Positions 15,797-23,050 of a stretch of DNA of 27,163 bases are shown here, piece by piece. Origin of the DNA: JAEUOS01 sp040382235 (lineage in GTDB: Bacteria > Pseudomonadota > Gammaproteobacteria > Burkholderiales > JAEUOS01); NCBI GenBank assembly GCA_040382235.1, contig JBEIFV010000075.1:1-27163 (forward strand), read 5' to 3'. The position numbers were made by a program, and so were the translations under genes. Positions within the stretch are counted from its first letter, which is position 1; every line of letters begins with the position of its first letter. The notes beneath the pieces were generated by a model. It searched no databases, was not told the origin of the DNA, and was given only the letters and a program-made list of their open reading frames with translations.

Positions 15797-16888
15797 ATGA
15801 AACTCGGCTTCTTCACCATGCCCATGCATCCGCCCGGGCGCGACTACACCCAAACCCTCAAGGAAGATCGCGAGGCGTTCATCCTGGCCGACCGCCTGGG
15901 TTTTGCAGAGGCGCTGGTGGGTGAGCATGTTTCCGATATCTGCGAATCGATCCCTTCGGCCCTGGCCTTCATCGCCAGCATCGCACACGACACCAGGCAT
16001 ATCAAGCTCGGTACCGGAACGGTCAACCTTACCAATAGCCATCCTGCGCAGGTGGCGGCGCTGGCAGCGATGGTCGATCACCTGCTGGAGGGCCGTTTCA
16101 TTTTCGGCATCGGCCCCGGAGGCCTGCGCTCCGACATGGAGGTGTTCGGCAATATCGATCTGGATCGCAACGCGATGTTCGTTGAATCGATCGACCACAT
16201 CCTGGCCCTGTGGTCCGGTGTGCCGCCTTACGACCTCAAGGGCAAGTTCTGGAACATCAGCACCCGTCGCACGCTGCTTCCCGAGACCGGCCAGGGCGTT
16301 TTCCTCAAACCGTACCAGCAACCGCATCCGCCGATCGTGATCACCGCGATCACGCCGGCGTCACGCGGCATCACTGCGGCGGCCGAACGCGGCTGGACGC
16401 CTTTGTCGGCGAATTTCCTGCAGTCGCCGGGGGTGGCTACTCACTGGCCGGCTTATGCGCTGGGCTGCGCGAACGCCGGGCGCACCGCGCGGCGCGCCGA
16501 CTGGCGCGTATGCAAGAGCATTTTCGTGGCCGATGACGATGCCACGGCGGAACGTCATGTGATGGATCACAAGGGTGCCTACGGCTTCTACTTCTGGAAC
16601 CTGCTGACCAAACGACGCAGCGCCGGCGCGCTGTTTTCCTTCAAGCACGATCCCGCCATGCCGGACGAGCAGGTGACACTCGACTATGTGCTCGATACCA
16701 TGGTGATTCGGGGTGGTGTTGCGCGCGTGGTCGACCAGTTGCTGGCGTTTCGCGAAGAGCTGGGCGGCTTCGGCACGCTCATGCTGTGCGGACACGATTG
16801 GGCCGATCCGGCGCTGGCGCGGCGCTCGATGCAGCTGATGGCCGAGCAGGTGATGCCACGCGTGAATGCGGCGATCGGTGAAAGCTGA
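15797..16888 (+). CDS. LLM-class (luciferase-like) flavin-dependent monooxygenase
   Basis: A 363-residue protein starting at ATG 15797, preceded by GGCAGG; a TTG 24 bases upstream is in frame but has no better support. It has the luciferase-like TIM-barrel signature: MKLGFFTMPMHPP, then VGEHVSD with the conserved His44, KLGTGTVNLTNSHP, and GRFIFGIGPGG at about residues 100-115. Such enzymes use reduced FMN from a separate reductase and O2 to oxygenate or desulfurise/denitrify small substrates. No flavin reductase is adjacent, but the neighbouring convergent gene is a flavoprotein. Substrate unknown. It may act on an aromatic or cyclic compound handled by this locus. Confidence 0.87.
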   Translation: MKLGFFTMPMHPPGRDYTQTLKEDREAFILADRLGFAEALVGEHVSDICESIPSALAFIASIAHDTRHIKLGTGTVNLTNSHPAQVAALAAMVDHLLEGRFIFGIGPGGLRSDMEVFGNIDLDRNAMFVESIDHILALWSGVPPYDLKGKFWNISTRRTLLPETGQGVFLKPYQQPHPPIVITAITPASRGITAAAERGWTPLSANFLQSPGVATHWPAYALGCANAGRTARRADWRVCKSIFVADDDATAERHVMDHKGAYGFYFWNLLTKRRSAGALFSFKHDPAMPDEQVTLDYVLDTMVIRGGVARVVDQLLAFREELGGFGTLMLCGHDWADPALARRSMQLMAEQVMPRVNAAIGES

Positions 16889-16945
16889 AGGTCCGGCTTG
16901 CGACTGCCGGGATGACAAGGCATCGCCCTGCGGCGCGAGTCGCCC

Positions 16946-17614
16946 TCAAATAAAGGTGGCGATCTGGTCCAGTGGCTTGCGCTTGATGTCCGGTACTTTG
17001 ACGCCGTTTGCCGGATACCCGACCACCAGCAGCAGGAACGGCCGTTCGCCTTTGGGGCGCCCGAGAATCTGGTTCAGAAAGCCCATCGGGCTCGGCGTGT
17101 GGGTCAGTGTTGCCAGGCCGGACGCGTGCAGGGCGGTGATCAGCATGCCGCAGGCGATGCCGGTGGATTGGCCAACGTAATAATTCTTCACCCGCCGGCC
17201 GTCGTCGAGCGTCGAATGGGTTTTCTCGAAAATGGCGATCAGGTAGGGCGCGATGTCGAGGAATGCCTTGTGCTCGTCGGTGCCCAGGGGGGCCAGTGCG
17301 TCCAGCCATTCCTGCGGTGCGCGCCCGTTATAGAACTCGCGCTCTTCCTTTTCCGCTTCAAGCCTGATGCGCGCCTTGACTCCGGGGTCGCTGATCACCA
17401 CAAAGTGCCACGGCTGCAGTGCCGCGCCTGACGGAGCACTGCCGGCGGCCCGCAGGCTCTGTTCGATGATTTCGCGTGGCACCGGGCGATCGGAGAATTC
17501 GCGGACGGTGCGGCGGCGTTGTATTTCCGCATTGAAAGCGCGCGCCCGATCGATCATTTCCGGCAGTGGATACTCGCGCCAGGACGGGTGCGGAATGAAA
17601 TATGGGTCGGACAT
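16946..17614 (-). CDS. Iodotyrosine deiodinase-type nitroreductase-fold flavoprotein (putative reductive dehalogenase)
   Basis: A 222-residue FMN protein, third gene of the dehalogenase operon, 13 bases after the receptor gene. Residues 33-38 (RRRTVR) and the PSGA loop (Ser62) are FMN-binding positions. Similarity to human iodotyrosine deiodinase (IYD) is clear to the eye: APSGA then PWHFVV, and the C-terminal VPDIKRKPLDQI. The substrate-lid triad is intact: Glu91, Tyr95 and Lys116 have the same spacing as human Glu157, Tyr161 and Lys182, which hold the zwitterion and phenolate of halotyrosine. Human IYD needs a membrane anchor that is absent here. IYD removes halogen ortho to a phenol using reduced FMN. 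BluB-like or plain nitroreductase function is less likely because of the triad. Confidence 0.85.
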   Translation of the reverse strand: MSDPYFIPHPSWREYPLPEMIDRARAFNAEIQRRRTVREFSDRPVPREIIEQSLRAAGSAPSGAALQPWHFVVISDPGVKARIRLEAEKEEREFYNGRAPQEWLDALAPLGTDEHKAFLDIAPYLIAIFEKTHSTLDDGRRVKNYYVGQSTGIACGMLITALHASGLATLTHTPSPMGFLNQILGRPKGERPFLLLVVGYPANGVKVPDIKRKPLDQIATFI

Positions 17615-17627
17615 CCGGAGCTTCTTT

Positions 17628-18587
17628 CTACTCGACCTTGATATTGGCCTCTTTCACCACCCGTCCCCAGCGCGTGATTTCACTGCTGACATGGCTGGCG
17701 AGTTGCTCGGGTGAACCCGCCACCACGTTCATGCCCATGCCCTGCAGGCGTTCGCTCATGTCCCTGGTTTGCATGATGCGTACCACGTCGGCATTGAGGC
17801 GGTCGATCACCGGCCTGGGGGTGCCGTTCGGCACGAAGAAAGCGAACCAGGTCGAGACATCGAAGCCGGGCACGCCGGATTCGGCCAGCGGCGCCACATC
17901 GGGCGCGGTGGCGGAACGATCTTTCGAGGTGATCGCCAGTACCCGGACCTTGCCGGCCCGCGCCTGCGGCATCAGTGCGGTGACCGTATCGAATGCCACC
18001 TGAACATCGCCACCGACGAAGCCCTGCATCGCCGCCACCGTGCCCTTGAAGGGTATGTGGGTCATGCTGGTCCCGGTCAGTGAGCCAAACAGGGCGATGA
18101 TCAGGTGCGACGAGGTGCTGATGCCGGGCGAACCGATGTTGAGAGCGCCGGGCCTGGATTTGGCCAGATCGATCAATTCGCGCACGCTTGTGACCGGCAA
18201 CGAAGGATGCACCGCCAGCAGGTTGGGGATGGTCACCAACAACGATACGGGTGCGAAGTCGCGCACCGGGTCGTAGGGCAGCTTGGCATACAGGGCCGGG
18301 TTGGCACCGTGGGTGCCGATGTGGCCCATGAAAATGGTGGTGCCGTCGGGCGCGGACTTTGCCGACATCTCGGCGCCAATGATGCTGCCCGCACCGGGCC
18401 GGTTGTCGACCGTGACTGGCTGGGCCCAGGTTTCGGTGAGCCTCTGTGCGAGCAGGCGTCCGAGTGTGTCGGTGGCCGCACCCGGCGGGAAGGGCACCAC
18501 AATGCGAACCGGGCGGCTTGGATAGGTCTGGGCCTGGGCCAACGGTGCGGCGAGCAGGCACATCATGACAATCGCCAGTCTGAACAT
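17628..18587 (-). CDS. Bug/TctC-family periplasmic solute receptor
   Basis: A 319-residue protein with GGAG 7 bases before the ATG. Residues 1-19 are a signal peptide cut after Ala-Gln-Ala, followed by QTYPSRPVRIVVPFPPG, the standard start of Bug receptors. Further motifs are VDNRPGAGSIIGAE (about 60-73), the PDGTT loop and the C-terminal NADVVRIM. Bug proteins bind carboxylic acids, often aromatic, in the periplasm, and may feed a tripartite tricarboxylate transporter. No TctA/TctB membrane genes are nearby, which is usual for orphan Bugs. It sits between the RdhA gene (30 bases) and the IYD-type gene (13 bases). A TctC-like receptor also accompanies the BhbA dehalogenase of Comamonas, so I infer uptake of the halogenated substrate. 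Confidence 0.92.
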   Translation of the reverse strand: MFRLAIVMMCLLAAPLAQAQTYPSRPVRIVVPFPPGAATDTLGRLLAQRLTETWAQPVTVDNRPGAGSIIGAEMSAKSAPDGTTIFMGHIGTHGANPALYAKLPYDPVRDFAPVSLLVTIPNLLAVHPSLPVTSVRELIDLAKSRPGALNIGSPGISTSSHLIIALFGSLTGTSMTHIPFKGTVAAMQGFVGGDVQVAFDTVTALMPQARAGKVRVLAITSKDRSATAPDVAPLAESGVPGFDVSTWFAFFVPNGTPRPVIDRLNADVVRIMQTRDMSERLQGMGMNVVAGSPEQLASHVSSEITRWGRVVKEANIKVE

Positions 18588-18617
18588 TTTCGTCTCCGGA
18601 TATTTGTGTTGCAGTAA

Positions 18618-20717
18618 TTATGCCTTGGGCCTTGTGCGTGCGCGCGCATGATCGGGGCTTTCCGCCTGCTGGTAGCGCGCCAGGCCTGCTTCGCGATCCA
18701 CCGGCACTACGTTTGCGAGCGTGGTGCCGCCCGGCGGCTGCAGTTCGGGCGGAAACATCGCCAGCTTTTGCTTCTCGCCCAGGCGCAGGCGCGACAGGTC
18801 GATGTCGCGTTCGTTGACGCCGGCCACCGGATGAATTGCGACGCCGGCCACGACCTCGAGATCGAACCACCAGCGCTTGACGGGATTGCGCGCGCCGTTG
18901 CCGTCGAAATCATCCTGGTCGGCGATCGATTTGGCAAGCTCCGGATGCTCGATCGACAGCCACGTGAGTTTTTCCGCTTCTACCGTGTCCTCGCGGTTCC
19001 ACGGGCACATCTTCATGCAGCGTCCGCAGGCCGAACCTTTCATGTTGGTGACGCGATACTTGGTGCATTTCTCGACATCGGCCTTCCATATCTCGTAGCC
19101 GTTGAACATCACCTTGGGCCCGAAGGTGATCGCGTTGCAGGGGCATTCGCGTGCGCACTTGCGGCAGCTGTCGCAAAAATTCTGCAAGCCGAAATCGATC
19201 GGCAGGTCGATCGCCATCGGCAGGTCGGTGGTGAACACCACCGATTTCGAACGCGGCCCGATGAAAGGATTGAGGATGGTGTCGCCGATGCGGCTGACCT
19301 CGCCCAGGCCCGCCATCAGGATCGCCGGATTGTGAATCACCTCCGAGTGTGCGTTGGAGTGCGCGCGTGAGGAATAGCCCATGCGCCGGCAATGCGCCGC
19401 CATCAGGCCCGCGATTTCGGCGCCCCGCATGTAGGCGCGCATCGATTGCGAGGCCGAGATCCAGTCGTCGCCCGACGCGCCTTCCATGGTCTCGTAGCCC
19501 TGGTCGAAGAGCATCACCACCGTGTAGTCATGGTAGGCGGCGATCGGCTTGCCTGCGACCTCGTCGTGCGAGTAGTACATCCAGGGCTCGGCACGGCAGA
19601 TGCCGACAAAATCGGCGCCGAGGAAATAGCCCAGCGCCTTGATCGCATCGGCGTTGCGTTGCGGATCGGACAGATCACCGCCGATGCCGCTGGGCGCGAG
19701 CTTGTCGCGCCCGCCCTGCAGGGGCACCATCTGCTGGATCAGTGGCTGCATGCCCAGCGCATAGGGGTGCTTCATCGGAAATCGCATGCGCTCGCGCCGC
19801 GCCTTTTCGCCCAGATCGCCGGCTTGGGCGCGCTTGAAGAAATCGCCGCGCTTCGGAATGCGCTGTATTTCGTTGGCCAGCACCAGGGTGCTCGGAGTCG
19901 CGCTGCGTGGAATTTTCTCCATCGGGTAGCGGCCCAGGTGCAGTGGACGCTTGTCCAGCTCGCTATCCCACCATTGCGGCCGGGTTCCGCCCTTGCCCAT
20001 GCGTATGCCCGGGTCATCGGGTTCCATAGGGCCGCTGGCGACCAGTGGTGCGTCGCTGCTGAGTTCATAGTCGGTGGTCACCACGGCCAGCCGGAAGCCG
20101 CGTCGAATGAACGGCGCCGCCAAAAGTTCGCCTTCGGTGCGCACCACCCCCGCGCGCACGGCCAGGCGTTCAAGATTGACCTGGCTTGCGCCATTGGCAT
20201 GGCCGCGCGCGGCGAAACCCATCCAGCGCACATACCCTGAAAGCACCACCGCGATCTCGGTGGCGCGCAGGTCGGTGCGTGCGGCGTTGCTGCCCACGAT
20301 CCAGTCGCAGCCCGGGTCGCCGGCATGCGGTTCGCGACCGAATTCGACCAGGAATACGAAGGCGTGGGTATGCGGTGCGGGCGTGGTGTCCAGCCAGTCG
20401 CCGGGTTGCAGGGCGCAAACTCCGGCGCAGCTGGCGTCGAGGAAGTATGCCGAGGCCTTGAGGTTGTTGGCGCGGGTAAGCGGATCGTCGGGCACCGGGG
20501 CACGCGATCCGGCGCTCGGGCCATCAAGGAGTTTACGAAACAGGGCCTGATACTCGGGAAAGACATGACTGACTGCATGCGCCGAAGCGCGTGCGGCGTC
20601 ATCCGGCTGGCGCGCGGGCTGCGCTTCCGGCGCCGTGCCGGCGGTCTGGCGGGCGAGGCTTTCGAGCGCCAGCGGGCTCATGTGGAATGGTCGCTGGCGA
20701 TGACTGTAGAGGCGCAT
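18618..20717 (-). CDS. rdhA: RdhA-type catabolic reductive dehalogenase (cobalamin, two [4Fe-4S])
   Basis: A 699-residue protein with AAGGG 7 bases before the ATG. It has no Tat signal and no membrane anchor, so it is a soluble cytoplasmic type like NpRdhA and BhbA, not the respiratory form. Residues 80-225 and 355-505 are two copies of the cobalamin-binding fold; only the second keeps catalytic residues. Tyr429, Lys491 and Arg555 match NpRdhA Tyr426, Lys488 and Arg552 at a constant offset of three. Fe-S motifs are Cys515-x2-Cys518-x2-Cys521-x3-Cys525-Pro, and Cys551 with Cys564-x2-Cys567-x3-Cys571-Pro. It should remove halogen from an aromatic substrate by cob(I)alamin-type chemistry. Unlike BhbA it has no fused reductase domain, and no ferredoxin gene lies nearby, so the electron donor is encoded elsewhere. 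QueG is related but about half this size. It is first of three genes in an operon. Confidence 0.9.
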   Translation of the reverse strand: MRLYSHRQRPFHMSPLALESLARQTAGTAPEAQPARQPDDAARASAHAVSHVFPEYQALFRKLLDGPSAGSRAPVPDDPLTRANNLKASAYFLDASCAGVCALQPGDWLDTTPAPHTHAFVFLVEFGREPHAGDPGCDWIVGSNAARTDLRATEIAVVLSGYVRWMGFAARGHANGASQVNLERLAVRAGVVRTEGELLAAPFIRRGFRLAVVTTDYELSSDAPLVASGPMEPDDPGIRMGKGGTRPQWWDSELDKRPLHLGRYPMEKIPRSATPSTLVLANEIQRIPKRGDFFKRAQAGDLGEKARRERMRFPMKHPYALGMQPLIQQMVPLQGGRDKLAPSGIGGDLSDPQRNADAIKALGYFLGADFVGICRAEPWMYYSHDEVAGKPIAAYHDYTVVMLFDQGYETMEGASGDDWISASQSMRAYMRGAEIAGLMAAHCRRMGYSSRAHSNAHSEVIHNPAILMAGLGEVSRIGDTILNPFIGPRSKSVVFTTDLPMAIDLPIDFGLQNFCDSCRKCARECPCNAITFGPKVMFNGYEIWKADVEKCTKYRVTNMKGSACGRCMKMCPWNREDTVEAEKLTWLSIEHPELAKSIADQDDFDGNGARNPVKRWWFDLEVVAGVAIHPVAGVNERDIDLSRLRLGEKQKLAMFPPELQPPGGTTLANVVPVDREAGLARYQQAESPDHARARTRPKA

Positions 20718-20739
20718 GGTCGACCCTTTCGAGATTCAT

Positions 20740-20758
20740 GCGCAGGTGGGTCCTGCGC
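20740..20758. promoter_or_regulatory. Perfect 7-base inverted repeat just upstream of rdhA
   Basis: GCGCAGG, five bases (TGGGT), then CCTGCGC lies 22 bases before the rdhA ATG. In the transcript it would form a GC-rich hairpin next to the ribosome site (AAGGG); in DNA it could be a dimer operator. It is the strongest dyad in the 112-base gap between rdhA and the next gene. No cobalamin-riboswitch core was recognised in such a short leader. Confidence 0.45.
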
Positions 20759-20823
20759 GTTCCAGATTCAAACATGCATTGGCGCTTTGCGTGCGGCCAG
20801 CGCGCGAGAATGGCTGCTGCGCG

Positions 20824-20835
20824 CCTTGATCAAGG
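20824..20835. promoter_or_regulatory. Perfect 12-base palindrome CCTTGATCAAGG
   Basis: It spans the stop codon of the upstream GDPD gene and lies about 107 bases before the rdhA ATG, where an upstream operator could sit. Halves read TTGAT/ATCAA like CRP/FNR half-sites but overlap at the centre instead of being 4 bases apart, so it is not a standard FNR or dehalobox site. It may be chance. Confidence 0.25.
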
Positions 20836-21795
20836 GCTTGCGCGGATTGCCATGCCTCTTGCCTCAAGCAGGCGGCGCGCCAGGTCGGGACGATCGGTGA
20901 TCATTCCGTCGACCTTCAGATCGAGCATGCGTTCCATATCAGAGGGCAGGTTGACCGTCCACGGAATCACCTTCAGGCCGAGCGCCTGTGCCTCGGCAAC
21001 CTCGGCCTCGCCAAGGTCGGCATGAAAGGGCGACCAGGCATAGCCGCCGGCGGCCTTGACCATGCGCGGAATCGAGCCGTGGTCCGCGAGCCGCATGCCG
21101 TTGTTCCAGCGCGGATCGATATTGTCAAGCCAGGGCTGGCGCACGCTCAGATAAACCGTCGGCAAGGCCGGGCGTTGCTTTTGCGCCAGTGCCAGGGTGC
21201 GCCAGTCGAATGACTGCAGGGTGACGCGACCGTGCATCGCGTGGCGCTTGATCGCGCGCGTGATCGCGTCAAGCATTTGTTCGGGAGTGGCGGTGGCGGA
21301 CGGCGCCAGCGGAGAAATCTTGGTTTCGATATTGAAGCGCACCGTAAGGTTGCCCTGCGCGCGAACCAGGCGGAACAAGTCGGCCAGCGTCGGTACGGTT
21401 TGGCCGTCGTGTGCCAGTTGGGCCGGGTAACGCGCGGCATAGTCGCTGCCGGGCCGCATGCGGCCGACGTCGAAGCGCTGCAAATCGCGCAGCGTGAGAG
21501 AGCGGACGGGTGTTGGCCCGGCGATCCACATCCCGCTTTCGTCGCGCGTCAGGTTCGGGTTCAACGCGCTATCGTGATAGATCACCGCGACGGCGTCGCG
21601 CGTGATGCCGATATCGAGTTCGAGCGTGGATACGCCCTCGGCCAAGGCGCGCTGAAAGCCAATCAGCGTGTTTTCAGGCGCAAGGCCGCGCGCGCCACGA
21701 TGGCCCTGCAGGTCGAAAGCGCGAACCGGGTTGAGTGCGCCCGCAGCCAGGGCAAGCGCGATGCCGGCGGCCGTGTATTGGGTGCGCCGGTTCAT
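20830..21795 (-). CDS. Glycerophosphodiester phosphodiesterase, exported
   Basis: A 321-residue protein whose ATG overlaps the stop of the upstream MFS gene as ATGA, which fixes the start despite 20 more open codons. Residues 1-26 form a signal peptide. The GDPD signature follows: His32 in GHRGARG, Glu41 in PENT, Glu59 and Asp61 in LELDIG, and His74 in IYHD. These residues carry out Ca-dependent hydrolysis of glycerophosphodiesters to glycerol-3-phosphate and an alcohol. The C-terminal WTVNLPSDMERML and DGMITDRPD are typical too. It is likely periplasmic. Overlap with an MFS gene suggests that the transporter handles a related product or solute. Confidence 0.93.
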   Translation of the reverse strand: MNRRTQYTAAGIALALAAGALNPVRAFDLQGHRGARGLAPENTLIGFQRALAEGVSTLELDIGITRDAVAVIYHDSALNPNLTRDESGMWIAGPTPVRSLTLRDLQRFDVGRMRPGSDYAARYPAQLAHDGQTVPTLADLFRLVRAQGNLTVRFNIETKISPLAPSATATPEQMLDAITRAIKRHAMHGRVTLQSFDWRTLALAQKQRPALPTVYLSVRQPWLDNIDPRWNNGMRLADHGSIPRMVKAAGGYAWSPFHADLGEAEVAEAQALGLKVIPWTVNLPSDMERMLDLKVDGMITDRPDLARRLLEARGMAIRASP

Positions 21796-22946
21796 GGCGC
21801 CGTGCCGACCGATCCACGACGTTTTCCCGCGTAGACGCCGCCAGCGCCCATGCACAAGGCCAGGGCCCAGAACACCGGCACCATGCCGAGCGCGGTGCCG
21901 AGCGCGCCGAACAACAAGGGAAGGGCGGTGTGGCTGGCGTTCATCACCATGGTGCGCACGCCGACGGCTTCACCGGCCCGGCCGGCCGGCGCCGCGCGAT
22001 GGATCAGGCTCATGACCATCGGCTGCGCGCTGCCCAGGCCAAGCCCCAAGATGAATGCCAGCGCGATCAGGGCCGGCACCAGGCTCACCAGCGGAAACAC
22101 GAAATACACCGCTGCGGTGATGGACAGCGCCATGGTCAGGGTCTGCCACTCGGACAGGCTGCGCGCGATCCAGGGCATGAAGGCGCGCACCACGAAAGTG
22201 GCCAGCCCGAACGCGCCCATGATGAGCCCGATGGTCGAGGCCGACAAGCCAAGGCGCGAACCCTGCAAGGGCACCATGAAGGTAAACAGGTCCCAACCCA
22301 TCGACAACAGGCCGCTGACGATGAACACCGCGCGCAGCGGTGCATTGCGCAGCAAGTCGATCACGCGCGGATTGGCAGGCGGGGCGACGCTGCCGCGTGC
22401 GTGTTGCGCATGCCGGCGCACGATCGGCCACAGCACCAATAGCGCCAGCGCGGGAAACAGTGCGAGCACAAGAAAGGTTCGCGCATGACCGACGTGGTCG
22501 ATGGCGTAACCGGCGATCACCGGTCCGAACACGCTCGAGGTCGAGAATCCGAGCGCCAGGTGATTGAAGTTCAGAGCACGCTTCTCAGGCGTGCTCACAT
22601 GTCCGACCGCATTGTTGATGGCTACATGGGCGGTCATGAAACCGGTGCCAAGCATCATGCTGGCGGCGTACAGGCCGGTCACGCTTTGCGCGATCCAGGG
22701 CAGCAGGGTGCCGCTGATCACCAGCCCGAGCGCCAGCAGCGAGGGCAGCACCGGGCCGGCGCGATCGGTCCAGCGCCCGGTTTGTACCGACATCAGCACC
22801 GGAATCACCGCCAGTAGCGACATCAAGAGCCCGACTGTGAAGGCCGATGCGCCCAGTTGCAGTGCGTACAACGAGAGGGCGATGCGGCTGCCGGTATACG
22901 ACAGGTGCGTCAGCACCATCAGTGCGATCAGGGGAAAAAGCAGCAC
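21792..22946 (-). CDS. MFS transporter, unknown substrate
   Basis: A 384-residue protein with about 12 membrane helices. The start is GTG at 22946: the next upstream in-frame codons contain a TAA with no ATG between, and no good ribosome site is seen. A later ATG in helix 1 would truncate the protein. It shows the first MFS loop QTGRWTDRAG and the helix-5-like motif GFSTSSVFGPVIAGYAID. The following gene (GDPD) overlaps it by 4 bases, so both are in one operon. It could move glycerol-3-phosphate-like compounds or act as a drug exporter; the sequence does not decide. Confidence 0.84.
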   Translation of the reverse strand: MLLFPLIALMVLTHLSYTGSRIALSLYALQLGASAFTVGLLMSLLAVIPVLMSVQTGRWTDRAGPVLPSLLALGLVISGTLLPWIAQSVTGLYAASMMLGTGFMTAHVAINNAVGHVSTPEKRALNFNHLALGFSTSSVFGPVIAGYAIDHVGHARTFLVLALFPALALLVLWPIVRRHAQHARGSVAPPANPRVIDLLRNAPLRAVFIVSGLLSMGWDLFTFMVPLQGSRLGLSASTIGLIMGAFGLATFVVRAFMPWIARSLSEWQTLTMALSITAAVYFVFPLVSLVPALIALAFILGLGLGSAQPMVMSLIHRAAPAGRAGEAVGVRTMVMNASHTALPLLFGALGTALGMVPVFWALALCMGAGGVYAGKRRGSVGTAP

Positions 22947-22987
22947 GCGCGGGAGGGGGCGGTCGCGGAATCGCGCCCGGAACCCAA

Positions 22988-22993
22988 ATTATA
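22988..22993 (-). promoter_or_regulatory. Consensus -10 box TATAAT before the MFS gene
   Basis: On the minus strand, a perfect TATAAT lies about 41 bases before the GTG start, in the 104-base gap after the beta-lactamase-fold gene. No good -35 hexamer is found 16-18 bases upstream, where the DNA is a CG-alternating stretch, so the promoter is weak or activator-dependent. Confidence 0.3.
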
Positions 22994-23050
22994 GGCGCGC
23001 GACCGCGCGGTAGCGCCGGGCGCGGCACCTTCGCCCGGTCGCCGGCATGC

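Noticed and set aside
18618..20717. Epoxyqueuosine reductase QueG
   Set aside because: QueG shares cobalamin and Fe-S motifs but is about half the size; here the domain duplication and the Tyr/Lys/Arg set of catabolic dehalogenases are present.
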